DNA of 64,000 nt from positions 95,684 through 159,683 of the IMG/VR virus record IMGVR_UViG_3300032224_000970; one strand, 5' to 3'. The stretch comes from a virus. The notes beneath the pieces are model-generated. The model worked only from the letters and a program-made list of their open reading frames with translations, was not told the origin of the DNA and ran no database searches. A program made the translations under genes and the position numbers. Position 1 is the stretch's first letter. Each line of letters opens with the position of its first letter. Positions 22,613 through 31,831 of the stretch are shown here, piece by piece.

Positions 22613-24421
22613 ATGGAAAGTATTGTGCATGGCATAAAGGTGGATTACACCCGAGACAGTTTGTTTGATGAATTAGGTAAGTTAAGATTAAAAGAAAGTT
22701 ACATGAAGGATGAGGAAGTATCTCCTCAAGAAAGGTTCGCTTATGTTTCGATCACTTTTGGAAGCAATCCAGACCATGCTCAGCGTCTGTATAATTACTC
22801 CAGCAATCATTGGCTTAGTTATTCTACTCCAATTCTTTCTTTTGGTCGTTCTAAGCGTGGCATGCCTATATCATGTTTTCTTAACTACATTGAAGATACA
22901 GCAGAGGGTCTAGTTGATAATCTATCTGAAACTAATTGGCTTAGTATGTTGGGTGGTGGTGTCGGTATCGGTTTTGGTATCAGGTCTGCTGATGACAAGT
23001 CAACTGGCGTCATGCCACACCTCAAAATGTATGATGCGTCCTCGCTGGCTTACAGACAAGGTCGTACTCGCAGAGGCAGTTACGCTGCTTATCTTGACAT
23101 ATCTCATCCTGATATTATCAATTTTCTAGAGATGCGCAAGCCAACAGGTGACCAGAATATGCGTTGCCTTAATTTACATCATGGGCTAAACATCACTGAT
23201 GACTTCATGCAGATTATTGAGAACTGTATGTTGGATCCAGAAGCAGACGATTCCTGGGAGTTGAAGGATCCACATAGTGGAGAGATTCGTGAAACTGTAT
23301 TAGCAAAAGAACTGTGGCAACGTATCCTTGAGATGCGTATGCAAACTGGCGAACCATACCTACATTTCATTGATGAATCCAATCGTAAACTACCTCAGTG
23401 GTTGAAGGAAAAAGGTTTAAAGGTTCATCAATCAAATCTTTGCTCTGAAATTATTCTACCAACCAATGAAGAACGTACTGCTGTTTGTTGCTTGTCTTCG
23501 TTAAACTTGGAGTACTATGATGAATGGAAATCAAATAAATTATTTTTGCGTGATGTGGCGGAAATGTTGGACAATGTTCTCAACTATTTTATTGACAATG
23601 CTCCTGATACTATCGCAAGAGCAAAGTATTCAGCAATGCGTGAGCGCAGTATTGGGATTGGTGCTTTGGGTTGGCATGCTCTACTACAACGTAAGAATAT
23701 TCCATGGGAATCATCCCAAGCAGTTGGACTCAACAAACAAATCTTCAAACATATCAGAGAGGGATTAGATGACGCCAATAAAGTATTGGGAATGGAGAGA
23801 GGTGAGGCACCAGACGCTGAAGGTACTGGCAATCGTTTCAGCCATCTCATGGCAATTGCTCCCAATGCTTCTTCTTCCATCCTTATGGGCAATACCTCTC
23901 CTAGTATTGAACCTTATAGGGCTAATGCATATCGCCAAGACACTTTGTCGGGTTCTCACTTAAACAAGAACAAGTGGCTTGATAAAGTTATTCAGAATCA
24001 CTTGTCTAGCGATGGTGGAACCATATCGCAAAATGAGTATAATGATATCTGGTCTTCAATCATTGCTAATGATGGTAGCGTTCAACATCTAGATTGGATG
24101 GATGAATGGACAAAGGATGTATTCAAGACTTCAATGGAGATTGACCAGCGTTGGGTTGTTCAGCATGCTGCTGATCGTCAAGAGTTTATCGACCAAGCCC
24201 AATCATTGAATGTTTTCTTTAGACCAGATAGCCACATCAAGTATATCCATGCTGTGCACTTCCAAGCATGGAAGCAGGGACTGAAGACAATGTACTACTG
24301 CCGTAGTGATAAGATTGCTAAAGCAGATAAAGTATCAAAGCGTATTGAACGAGAAGTAATTAAAGAGATTGATTTACATGCACTGACAGAAGGAAACGAC
24401 TGCCTTGCTTGCGAAGGATAA
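22613..24421 (+). CDS. nrdA: Ribonucleotide reductase class I, large subunit
   Basis: 602 residues. Visible elements are PISCFLNY with a redox Cys, NLCSE with the thiyl-radical Cys and catalytic Glu, the radical-transfer YYCRSDK tyrosines near the C-terminus and a CLACEG C-terminal Cys pair for thioredoxin reduction. The N-terminus is short and has no ATP-cone domain, so it may lack dATP feedback inhibition. It reduces NDPs to dNDPs together with NrdB, the next gene. Confidence 0.95.
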   Translation: MESIVHGIKVDYTRDSLFDELGKLRLKESYMKDEEVSPQERFAYVSITFGSNPDHAQRLYNYSSNHWLSYSTPILSFGRSKRGMPISCFLNYIEDTAEGLVDNLSETNWLSMLGGGVGIGFGIRSADDKSTGVMPHLKMYDASSLAYRQGRTRRGSYAAYLDISHPDIINFLEMRKPTGDQNMRCLNLHHGLNITDDFMQIIENCMLDPEADDSWELKDPHSGEIRETVLAKELWQRILEMRMQTGEPYLHFIDESNRKLPQWLKEKGLKVHQSNLCSEIILPTNEERTAVCCLSSLNLEYYDEWKSNKLFLRDVAEMLDNVLNYFIDNAPDTIARAKYSAMRERSIGIGALGWHALLQRKNIPWESSQAVGLNKQIFKHIREGLDDANKVLGMERGEAPDAEGTGNRFSHLMAIAPNASSSILMGNTSPSIEPYRANAYRQDTLSGSHLNKNKWLDKVIQNHLSSDGGTISQNEYNDIWSSIIANDGSVQHLDWMDEWTKDVFKTSMEIDQRWVVQHAADRQEFIDQAQSLNVFFRPDSHIKYIHAVHFQAWKQGLKTMYYCRSDKIAKADKVSKRIEREVIKEIDLHALTEGNDCLACEG

Positions 24422-24425
24422 AAGG

Positions 24426-25418
24426 ATGATAACGAAAACAAAAACCAAACTAACAGATCAACGTACTTATTTTAAACCATTCAACTATCCATGGGCATAT
24501 GATGCATGGTTGAAACATGAACAGGCACACTGGCTTCATACAGAAGTGCCGATGGCTGAAGATGTAAAAGACTGGAAGAAGAAACTTACTGCTGAGGAAA
24601 AGCAATTCCTTACAAACATCTTTCGTTTCTTCACACAGGGTGATATCGATGTAGCAGGTGGTTATGTAAATAACTATCTTCCATATTTCCCACAGCCAGA
24701 GATCCGTATGATGCTTATGGGATTCGCTGCACGTGAAGCATTGCATATTGCAGCATATTCTCACCTGATTGAAACTTTAGGAATGCCCGAAGCCACTTAT
24801 AATGAATTCCTTGAATATCAAGAGATGAAGGATAAGCATGACTATGTTACCACACTCAGTTCGAAAAATGGCACTCTCGCCTCGACAGCTACCCACATCG
24901 CAGTCTTCTCTGCTTTTACTGAGGGTATGCAGCTGTTTAGTTCTTTTATTATGCTACTTAATTTTCCAAGACATGGTATAATGAAAGGTATGGGGCAGAT
25001 CGTTACTTGGTCTATCGTTGATGAAACAATGCATGCCGAGAATATGATTCGTCTATTCAAAGAGTTTATCAAAGAGAACAATGAGATCTGGAATGATGAT
25101 CTGAAGAGCAAGATCTATTCTATCGCTGAAAAGATGGTAGAGTTAGAAGATAAGTTTATTGACCTTTGCTACGCCAATGGTGATATGCGTGACTTGTCTG
25201 CAGCTGATGTAAAACAATACATTCGTTACATTGCTGATCGCAGACTTATCTCTCTTGGTATGAAAGGTATTTTCAAAGTAAAGCGTAACCCACTACCATG
25301 GGTGGAAGAAATGATCAATGCACCAGTGCATGGCAACTTCTTTGAGAATCGTGTAACTGACTACGCTAAGGGTGCGTTATCTGGATCATGGACTGATGTG
25401 TGGGGGAAAGCAGCATAA
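24426..25418 (+). CDS. nrdB: Ribonucleotide reductase class I, small subunit
   Basis: 330 residues from the ATG at 24426 (GAAGGA nearby). Helices carry the diiron ligands: D73, then E104 and H107 in AAREALHIAAYSHLIE, and a later DETMHAEN pair. Y111 is in the position of the radical tyrosine, so this is a Tyr-radical enzyme. It needs iron for cofactor assembly. The stop overlaps the small zinc-ribbon gene. Confidence 0.95.
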   Translation: MITKTKTKLTDQRTYFKPFNYPWAYDAWLKHEQAHWLHTEVPMAEDVKDWKKKLTAEEKQFLTNIFRFFTQGDIDVAGGYVNNYLPYFPQPEIRMMLMGFAAREALHIAAYSHLIETLGMPEATYNEFLEYQEMKDKHDYVTTLSSKNGTLASTATHIAVFSAFTEGMQLFSSFIMLLNFPRHGIMKGMGQIVTWSIVDETMHAENMIRLFKEFIKENNEIWNDDLKSKIYSIAEKMVELEDKFIDLCYANGDMRDLSAADVKQYIRYIADRRLISLGMKGIFKVKRNPLPWVEEMINAPVHGNFFENRVTDYAKGALSGSWTDVWGKAA

Positions 25419-25567
25419 TGGCAATCAAATATTTTGAGTGTGCGGAGTGTGGAGCAGAAGGAAAGATTACAGTAAAGGGTAATGATATCCCAGTACAAGA
25501 TATTGTATACTGTCCAGTCTGCTCTGCCGACATCTACGAAGAAGAGGAGTTCGACGAGGAAGAATAA
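25418..25567 (+). CDS. Small zinc-ribbon protein
   Basis: 49 residues with two Cys pairs, CAEC near the N-terminus and CPVC in the middle, then an acidic tail of Glu and Asp. The ATG overlaps the nrdB stop (TAATG). The fold is a rubredoxin/zinc-ribbon type; target unknown. Being coupled to nrdB, it might serve a redox or metal role there, but nothing in the sequence proves it. Confidence 0.75.
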   Translation: MAIKYFECAECGAEGKITVKGNDIPVQDIVYCPVCSADIYEEEEFDEEE

Positions 25568-25577
25568 ATAGTCTTCT

Positions 25578-26003
25578 ATGTGGACTTATTTAAACAATAT
25601 CGTTGAAGAATTACCAGAAGATTGTGTAGGTTTTGTATACCTAATCACCAACACAATCTCAAATCGCAAGTATGTAGGTAAGAAGTTAGCCAAGTTCTCA
25701 AAGACCACTTACAAGATGGTCAAGTTAAAGAATGGCACTAAGAAGAAAAAGAAGATAAGATCCAAGATTGATTCCGACTGGCAGGATTACTATGGATCTA
25801 GTATTGAATTACAAAAAGACATAGAATCATTAGGCAAAGAAAACTTTGTAAGAGAAATTTTATATTTCTGTAAATCAAAAGCAGAGTGTTCTTACATAGA
25901 AGCCAGAGAACAATTTACTAGAAGGGTACTAGAGAGCACTGAGTACTACAATAATAACATTATGTGTAGGATTCATGGCTCTCATATTATTAACAAGATA
26001 TGA
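25578..26003 (+). CDS. GIY-YIG-like endonuclease
   Basis: 141 residues. GFVYLITN and KYVGKK have the spacing of the GIY and YIG strands of GIY-YIG nucleases. A basic loop (NGTKKKKKIRSK) and SDWQDYYGSS follow, then an acidic helix with a Glu candidate (ECSYIEAREQF). T4-like phages use such enzymes as homing or restriction-like nucleases. ATAAATAG overlaps the previous stop and could be a late element. The stop overlaps the next gene. Confidence 0.65.
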   Translation: MWTYLNNIVEELPEDCVGFVYLITNTISNRKYVGKKLAKFSKTTYKMVKLKNGTKKKKKIRSKIDSDWQDYYGSSIELQKDIESLGKENFVREILYFCKSKAECSYIEAREQFTRRVLESTEYYNNNIMCRIHGSHIINKI

Positions 26004-27076
26004 AATACTTACTATTCCTAACAGCTTTATCGCTGTCAGCAACGGCAGCGTATTACTCCATCATGGGATTGGTAGCAATTTTTGCTGCAGCTGCTATCCC
26101 AATCTTTGTCATGGGTTCACTACTTGAAGTATCTAAACTTGTAGTAGCATCATGGCTATACCGAAATTGGAAAGAAATACCAATATTATTGAAGAGTTAT
26201 TTCTCAGTAGCATTGGTAGTTCTTATGCTGTTAACTTCAATGGGTATCTTTGGCTATCTGTCAAAGGCACACTTGGATCAAGCAGTACCATCAGGTGATG
26301 TGCAGGCAAAACTTGCATTAATAGATGAAAAAATTAAAACAGAAAAGGAGAACATAAATGCAAGTCGTAAAGAACTTTCTCAACTCGATGCTCAAGTTGA
26401 TCAAACCATCAGTAGAACAACCGAAGCCAGTGGAACAGACCGAGCCATTGCCATCCGTAGAGGACAGCAAAAAGATAGAGCCAGAATCCTCAACGAAATC
26501 GGTCAAGCGCAAGCCAAGATCGCAAAGTACAACGAAGAACGTGCGCCAATCGCCAGCGAAGTCCGCAAAGTCGAAGCCGAAGTCGGTCCGATCAAATACA
26601 TCGCAGCGTTAATATATGGAGATACTGCTGACCAAAATTTATTAGAGTCAGCAGTCCGTATTGTTATCCTGTTGATTGTATTTGTATTTGATCCACTTGC
26701 TGTGTTGATGTTGGTCGCTGCTAATTTGGAAATGGTGAAGGGTATGAAAAAAGATCCCGAACAAATTATAGAAGAACCAGCACCACAAGCACAACCAGAT
26801 CCCGAACCAGTAGAACCACCGAAACCTTTACCGAGTGAAGCAAAGAGTATAATCAAAGACTTCTTTACTGGTAATAAAACTGTAAAGGAAGAAGTGAAGG
26901 AAGAGGAAAAAGGTAAAGAGTGGGAAAAACAATTATACGATAGAGTTGAACCTAAGAAAAAGAGAGTTATAAGTTATGATACTCTTGGAAGAAGAATTAC
27001 TCCACTTACTGAACAAGAATTGATTGAAATACAAGTAGAAGAATTACAAAGAGATACTCCGCATAAAGCATCTTGA
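26000..27076 (+). CDS. Multi-span membrane protein with coiled coil
   Basis: 358 residues: three hydrophobic segments in residues 1-85, a long helical coiled coil (about 100-200), a fourth membrane segment (VRIVILLIVFVFDPLAVLMLV) and a Pro/Glu/Lys-rich cytoplasmic tail. A similar architecture is frequent in T4-like aquatic phages, without known function. Codons from about 26390 to 26600 end in C unusually often compared with the rest of the gene, coinciding with a second reading frame (26358-26612). Confidence 0.75.
   Translation: MKYLLFLTALSLSATAAYYSIMGLVAIFAAAAIPIFVMGSLLEVSKLVVASWLYRNWKEIPILLKSYFSVALVVLMLLTSMGIFGYLSKAHLDQAVPSGDVQAKLALIDEKIKTEKENINASRKELSQLDAQVDQTISRTTEASGTDRAIAIRRGQQKDRARILNEIGQAQAKIAKYNEERAPIASEVRKVEAEVGPIKYIAALIYGDTADQNLLESAVRIVILLIVFVFDPLAVLMLVAANLEMVKGMKKDPEQIIEEPAPQAQPDPEPVEPPKPLPSEAKSIIKDFFTGNKTVKEEVKEEEKGKEWEKQLYDRVEPKKKRVISYDTLGRRITPLTEQELIEIQVEELQRDTPHKAS
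26358..26612 (+). CDS. Candidate overprinted gene: 84-residue basic Pro/Ser/Lys-rich protein
   Basis: A +1-shifted ORF wholly inside the membrane-protein gene. Its ATG has an AGGAG seven bases upstream, better than many genes here. The product starts with an amphipathic helix (MQVVKNFLNSMLKLIK), then an acidic Pro-rich linker and a strongly basic Lys/Ser/Pro tail, like a small DNA- or membrane-binding protein. The host gene has abnormal C-ending codons in just this stretch. It could still be a chance ORF. Confidence 0.4.
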   Translation: MQVVKNFLNSMLKLIKPSVEQPKPVEQTEPLPSVEDSKKIEPESSTKSVKRKPRSQSTTKNVRQSPAKSAKSKPKSVRSNTSQR

Positions 27077-27133
27077 GACCTTGAAACCGCTAAATAGTTT
27101 TGGATCCCAATAACAACTATAATGGATTTAAAG

Positions 27134-27691
27134 ATGGCACAAGAACAAACTCAAGCAAAACCTCTATCTCGTTCTGAAAGAGAAGCACTTATTAAAGATA
27201 AAGCAGGATGGGTTATTACTATCCTTGCTGCTCTATTGGCAATTAATACTTATATGGGTGGTGGTAATAGTTCGAAGGTGTTGAATAATACCATTGAAGC
27301 CAACAATACATGGGCATTCTATCAGGCAAAAAGCATTAAGCAAACATTAGCTGAGCAGTCTCAAGATGATGCTAAATTTCGTAATGACACGAAGAAAGTA
27401 GAATTTCTTCAGAAGAAAATTGATCGTTATGAATCTGATCCAGCAACTGGTGAGGGTAAAAAAGAATTGATGGAAAAAGCAAGAAAACTAGAAGCTGATC
27501 GTGCTGTTGCTAAATCACGTGGACCATGGTATACATTCGCTGGAAGTTTATTCCAGATTGCTATTGTATTACTAACAGCATCTATTCTTGCGGTAAACAA
27601 CAGATTATATAATGCCAGTCTTGGAGTTGGTGCGCTTGCAGCCATACTTATGTCACAAGCAATTTGGTTATGGTTACCACTAACAATCTAA
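27134..27691 (+). CDS. Membrane protein, DUF4337-like
   Basis: 185 residues from the ATG at 27134 (an in-frame ATG at 27122 lacks a ribosome site). One N-terminal membrane segment (WVITILAALLAINTY), a central charged helix with WAFYQAKSIKQTL typical of DUF4337 proteins, and two C-terminal membrane segments. Function unknown. CTAAATA at 27090-27096 may be its late promoter. It begins a run of envelope-directed genes. Confidence 0.75.
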   Translation: MAQEQTQAKPLSRSEREALIKDKAGWVITILAALLAINTYMGGGNSSKVLNNTIEANNTWAFYQAKSIKQTLAEQSQDDAKFRNDTKKVEFLQKKIDRYESDPATGEGKKELMEKARKLEADRAVAKSRGPWYTFAGSLFQIAIVLLTASILAVNNRLYNASLGVGALAAILMSQAIWLWLPLTI

Positions 27692-27703
27692 TAAGGGAAC
27701 AAA

Positions 27704-28177
27704 ATGAACAGAAAGATCGCTACAGCGGTGCTTTTTGTCATGGCTACATCACTTGCAATGGCAGATCCCATTGTAACCGACTCGACTAGTAGAAGCACAA
27801 CAGACTCTACCTCAACAAGCACGACAACAGTAAAATCCCCACCTCCAACTGCGGTGGCTCCAGCAATCACAAGCATCAATAATGACTTATGTGCAGTAGG
27901 TGTATCTGGCGCAGCACAAACACAAATTCTTGGTATCGCTATCGGTTCTACATTCGTAGATAAGAATTGCGAAAGATTAAAGTTATCCAAGACACTTTAT
28001 GACATGGGTATGAAAGTAGCTGCAGTTGCTACTCTGTGTCAAGACGAACGTGTGTTTACTGCTATGATGAATGCAGGAACACCATGTCCTGTTGATGGAA
28101 AAATTGGTGAGTCTGCTAAAGCAATTTGGGACGCTGATCCATCTAGACAGCCACAGAAAATCAAGAGTAAAGACTAA
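27704..28177 (+). CDS. Secreted protein with signal peptide
   Basis: 157 residues. A Sec signal peptide (MNRKIATAVLFVMATSLAMA, cleavage after ALA-type MA-D) is followed by a Ser/Thr-rich linker and a domain with four Cys, likely forming disulfides in the periplasm. No family recognised beyond similarity in style to exported proteins of aquatic T4-like phages. The stop overlaps the start of the large repeat protein, so both are made together. Confidence 0.72.
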   Translation: MNRKIATAVLFVMATSLAMADPIVTDSTSRSTTDSTSTSTTTVKSPPPTAVAPAITSINNDLCAVGVSGAAQTQILGIAIGSTFVDKNCERLKLSKTLYDMGMKVAAVATLCQDERVFTAMMNAGTPCPVDGKIGESAKAIWDADPSRQPQKIKSKD

Positions 28178-30474
28178 TGCGTTTCGCATTGGCATTTTTT
28201 CTAATGATAGTTTTGGCAGTGTTGCTGCCAAAGGCACGTGCACAATCCACCGTATCTAACAACATTTTAACTCCAACAGTCCCAGCATGGTCTGGTTCTG
28301 TCGCAGGACAAAATGGTGGTTACTCTGGTGGTGGTAATGGACCAGCATTTAATTCTACAACAAATACTTTAATCTTTGGATATACTAATGCAACTGCAAC
28401 ACAAAATATATCTGCCCAAGCATTTGCTATTCAACATGCACTAGATCTAGCAAACTCTGGTATTAAAATTCAGGGATATAACTACTCATGGCAGATTAAT
28501 AACTCTGGTCAACAGTCAGGAACACTTACTGGTAAAGTTGATCTTCTTAGATCAGGTAGTGTGCTAGAGTCTTATACTTACAACTATAATGCACCAACAA
28601 ATGGGTTTGAGTTAAAGACTGGTACACAGAATTTTACGAATGAATATGATATGCTCTCTACAGATGCAATCAGATTATCATTTACTGGTAAGGATAGTAG
28701 ATTCTGGTCAGGTTATTATGGACCACAGGTTAGACAGCCATCTCTAACACTTAACTATACAACAGACCCATGTGCTGCTAATCCATTATATTCACCAAGT
28801 TGTCCAAACTACAATAAAGTACTGACTAGTCAAAACCTACTTGGGAATGAATATGGTATACAAAGTTATGCTATCAATCAAGCACTAGCATTATCTGGTT
28901 CAGGTGTGCAGATTAATGGTTTCAAGTATGGTTATGACTTGTATGTTGGTGGTGATTGGTGTTATTTTGGATTTATAATTTGTTTTGATTGGAGACAATC
29001 TTCAATGGCAGTAGATGTTAATGTTACATCAGCTGCAGGAACAAATCTGTATACTGCAACACATGATCATACTCAACAAAATACATTCGGTAGTTACAGC
29101 TACAGTTATGTGTTCCCAACAAAACAACCATTGACATCGATGGGCAACTTCTCATTGTCTTCAAGACAATTTGGAACAGGTGCATTATACAGTAGCTGGA
29201 GTAACTGGCAGTATACACCTGACCCATGCGTAGTAGATCCACTGTCATCTGCAACATGTCCAGGTTACGCAGTTGCTTATAAAACACAACAGTGTGCTGC
29301 CAATCCTTTATATGCAGCTGATTGTCCAGGATATGCTGCTGCTATGTTTACACAGCAATGTACTGCTAATGTTTTGTCAGACCCGACATGTCCAGGATAT
29401 GCATCTGCTTATTTAAACTATCAGTGCTCTATCAACCCTCTCTATTCAACAACTTGTGCTGGATATGAAACTGCATATTTCAGTCAGCAGTGCTCTATCA
29501 ATCCTTTATACAACAGTAGATGTGATGGTTATGCAGTCGCTTACAAAGCACAACAGTGTTCACTAAATGCTCTTTATGCTACTGACTGTCCAGGATATGC
29601 TACAGCCTATAAATCTCAACAGTGTTCACTAAATGCTCTTTATGCTACTGACTGTCCAGGATATGCAGCTGCTTATAAAACACAGCAGTGTAATTCAGAT
29701 GGATTATATGCAAGAGACTGCCCAAACTATGCTGAAGCATATGCTAAGAAAAATGTTCTAAACATATCTTCAACAGGAACTACTACCACAACTACTGCAC
29801 CGAAAACTACAACTACAGTTTCAACTACAGAACCAACACCAACAGTTTCGAGTAGTGGTAAGGTTACAACTGATGTTGCGATTGTAAGTGATAGTAATGT
29901 AAACACAGTTATCACTAGTAAGTCAACAAGTACTGATGCAGCTGCAACTTCTGCACCTGTTAACGTAACTAAACAAGAATCACCACAACAATCTCAACAA
30001 ACACAACCAACAACTACAGCATCTGCCCCACAGGACAAGAAAGCTGAGGAGAAAAAAGATGATGCTCCGAAAGGCACTGGAGGCAGTTCTTCGCCACAAA
30101 ATACTGGTAATGCTACAGCGTCATCTGATACAAAGAACGAACCAAAAACTGCAAGACAAGAAATAGCAGAGAAGAGACAGGAAGCTGCCAGAGCAAAGGC
30201 AGTTGAGACTGGAAAGAATCTCGCTAATGAAATGGGTAAAGCATCAAACATGGATCAACAGATTGCTGTTCAGAATGTAGTTATACAAGCAATGGGTTTC
30301 ACTCCAGGATTTGATGCATATGGTAAAACAGTAGTTCCAGATGTTATTGGTTATAAACCCTTTACAGTTTACAACAATCAAAAAAATATCGACAATCGTG
30401 CCAATCTAAGAATGTGGACTGGTACTGATAATCTGCACAATGAAATGGTGGAGAAACAATATGAAGGTAGATAA
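28177..30474 (+). CDS. Large secreted protein with Cys-rich 20-22-residue repeats
   Basis: 765 residues with a Sec signal peptide (to about residue 22). Two beta-rich domains come first, then about eight tandem repeats of the form C-x-x-N-x-L-Y-x-x-x-C-P-G-Y-A-x-A-Y (DNA about 29215-29755), each with two Cys that could form a disulfide ladder. A long Thr/Ser/Pro/Lys linker and a C-terminal helical domain with IQAMGFTPGFDAYG end it. Export to the periplasm or outer surface, or incorporation in the particle, is likely. Function unknown; adhesion or superinfection exclusion are options. Confidence 0.75.
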   Translation: MRFALAFFLMIVLAVLLPKARAQSTVSNNILTPTVPAWSGSVAGQNGGYSGGGNGPAFNSTTNTLIFGYTNATATQNISAQAFAIQHALDLANSGIKIQGYNYSWQINNSGQQSGTLTGKVDLLRSGSVLESYTYNYNAPTNGFELKTGTQNFTNEYDMLSTDAIRLSFTGKDSRFWSGYYGPQVRQPSLTLNYTTDPCAANPLYSPSCPNYNKVLTSQNLLGNEYGIQSYAINQALALSGSGVQINGFKYGYDLYVGGDWCYFGFIICFDWRQSSMAVDVNVTSAAGTNLYTATHDHTQQNTFGSYSYSYVFPTKQPLTSMGNFSLSSRQFGTGALYSSWSNWQYTPDPCVVDPLSSATCPGYAVAYKTQQCAANPLYAADCPGYAAAMFTQQCTANVLSDPTCPGYASAYLNYQCSINPLYSTTCAGYETAYFSQQCSINPLYNSRCDGYAVAYKAQQCSLNALYATDCPGYATAYKSQQCSLNALYATDCPGYAAAYKTQQCNSDGLYARDCPNYAEAYAKKNVLNISSTGTTTTTTAPKTTTTVSTTEPTPTVSSSGKVTTDVAIVSDSNVNTVITSKSTSTDAAATSAPVNVTKQESPQQSQQTQPTTTASAPQDKKAEEKKDDAPKGTGGSSSPQNTGNATASSDTKNEPKTARQEIAEKRQEAARAKAVETGKNLANEMGKASNMDQQIAVQNVVIQAMGFTPGFDAYGKTVVPDVIGYKPFTVYNNQKNIDNRANLRMWTGTDNLHNEMVEKQYEGR
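29551..29666 (+). repeat. Two identical 50-nt copies in the Cys-repeat array
   Basis: The 50 bases at 29551-29600 recur exactly at 29617-29666 (offset 66, one repeat unit of 22 codons). Identity at synonymous sites points to a recent unit duplication or gene conversion. Confidence 0.9.
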
Positions 30475-31244
30475 TGGATCCATTAACATTATTCGCACTT
30501 GCTAATGGCGCAGTATCTGCAATAAAAGCTGGTTGTAAACTTTATAAAGATGTAAAGGGAGCAGCTGGCGATATTAAGGATGTACTTAAAGATCTAGATC
30601 ATCAGTTTCATAATGCATATGAAGCAAAAGGAAAAACTCCACCGCCAGCTGCAGTCAAACAATTAAATGAAGAGAAAGCAAGAGTAAAAGAATTAAACAA
30701 GAAAGATACTGGTGACATTTATTTCGAACTTGGTCAACATCTTGGAGCTTTCTTTGATAATCAAGCAAAATGCATAGCAGTATTTGAAGCAGAAGAAAGA
30801 AGATCTTATCAATTATATACAGGCGATGCTTCAGTAGGTAGTCGTGCTCTACAACGAGTTCTGATGAAAAAGAAACTTGAGCAGATGGAAATTGAATTGC
30901 GTGAAATAATGGTATACCAAAGCCCACCAGAATTAGGTGCTCTTTGGACAGAAGTATTACAGCAGTCTAAAATATTAAACGCAAGACAAGCTGTTGCTCT
31001 AAAGAAACAAATTGAAAAGCAACATAAAGAAGATCTTAAGCATGCAAAGTTTATGCGAAAAGTTTACGCATGGACTTGGTGGATTGGTGCAGTTATGATG
31101 TTATTTTTGTTTACCTTTGTTATGATGATTTTTGTTGCTACAGATAGAATGAGTAAATATCCTCAGTTGGGATTTGATTTAATTCCAAAAACTGAGAAAC
31201 AAAGAAAAGAAGACGCAAAACCAAAACATTACATAGGAAGATAA
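30474..31244 (+). CDS. Membrane-anchored helical protein
   Basis: 256 residues: a helical N-terminal domain (FALANGAVSAIKAGCKLYKDV), a long charged region and one strong transmembrane segment near the C-terminus (WWIGAVMMLFLFTFVMMIFVA) with a cytoplasmic basic tail. No enzymatic motif. It overlaps the previous stop and is followed two bases later by another membrane/coiled-coil gene; the group is probably one envelope-acting operon. Confidence 0.72.
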   Translation: MDPLTLFALANGAVSAIKAGCKLYKDVKGAAGDIKDVLKDLDHQFHNAYEAKGKTPPPAAVKQLNEEKARVKELNKKDTGDIYFELGQHLGAFFDNQAKCIAVFEAEERRSYQLYTGDASVGSRALQRVLMKKKLEQMEIELREIMVYQSPPELGALWTEVLQQSKILNARQAVALKKQIEKQHKEDLKHAKFMRKVYAWTWWIGAVMMLFLFTFVMMIFVATDRMSKYPQLGFDLIPKTEKQRKEDAKPKHYIGR

Positions 31245-31246
31245 AA

Positions 31247-31810
31247 ATGACAGAAGAAATTAAAGACGTCAACGCAAAGGTTGATGAGTTAGAAGCAGCA
31301 GCAAAGAAGTATGCTAGTAAAGACACAGTCATCAGTATTGGTGGGTATGAGTTCACACCTGCTAAGTTGATGGTTGCGTTTACTATTGTATCTTCTATTC
31401 TGGGTGGGTTATATGGTGCGTTTGAAGTTTACAAAGACTATCAGAGCATGAAGAAGCGCATCGCTGAGTACGTGGCTCCAGACTTGTCAGACTTGAACAA
31501 GAAAATGGAAATCACTATGCAGAATTCAGAGAAGTCTGTTCAATATACTCAAGATATCAAGAACGACTTGAAGCAAGATATCCGTCGTTTAGAGGGAGTT
31601 GTTGAATCTGTAGAGCGTAGTTCTAAACAGAACCAACGTGAAACCGAACAGGCACTACAAGCTGTTCGCAATGAATCACGTGCAGCTATTAAAGAATCTG
31701 AGAATCATATGAAGGATGTTTCAAGAGAAACACAAACTGCGCTTAAGGGTATACAACGTGACCTAGATAGTAAGATACAAAAAGCATTGGATAACCCACT
31801 AGCCAAATAA
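31247..31810 (+). CDS. Membrane protein with long coiled coil
   Basis: 187 residues: short cytoplasmic start, one transmembrane segment (LMVAFTIVSSILGGLYGAF), then more than 100 residues of charged coiled coil (DLKQDIRRLEGVVESVERSS). It resembles the preceding gene product in layout but not in sequence. No function can be assigned. Confidence 0.72.
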   Translation: MTEEIKDVNAKVDELEAAAKKYASKDTVISIGGYEFTPAKLMVAFTIVSSILGGLYGAFEVYKDYQSMKKRIAEYVAPDLSDLNKKMEITMQNSEKSVQYTQDIKNDLKQDIRRLEGVVESVERSSKQNQRETEQALQAVRNESRAAIKESENHMKDVSRETQTALKGIQRDLDSKIQKALDNPLAK

Positions 31811-31831
31811 CAACAATAAAGGTGAATTGAG

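Noticed and set aside
25578-26003. Group I intron associated with the GIY-YIG gene
   Set aside because: No interrupted exon is visible around it; both flanking genes are complete and it overlaps the next one.
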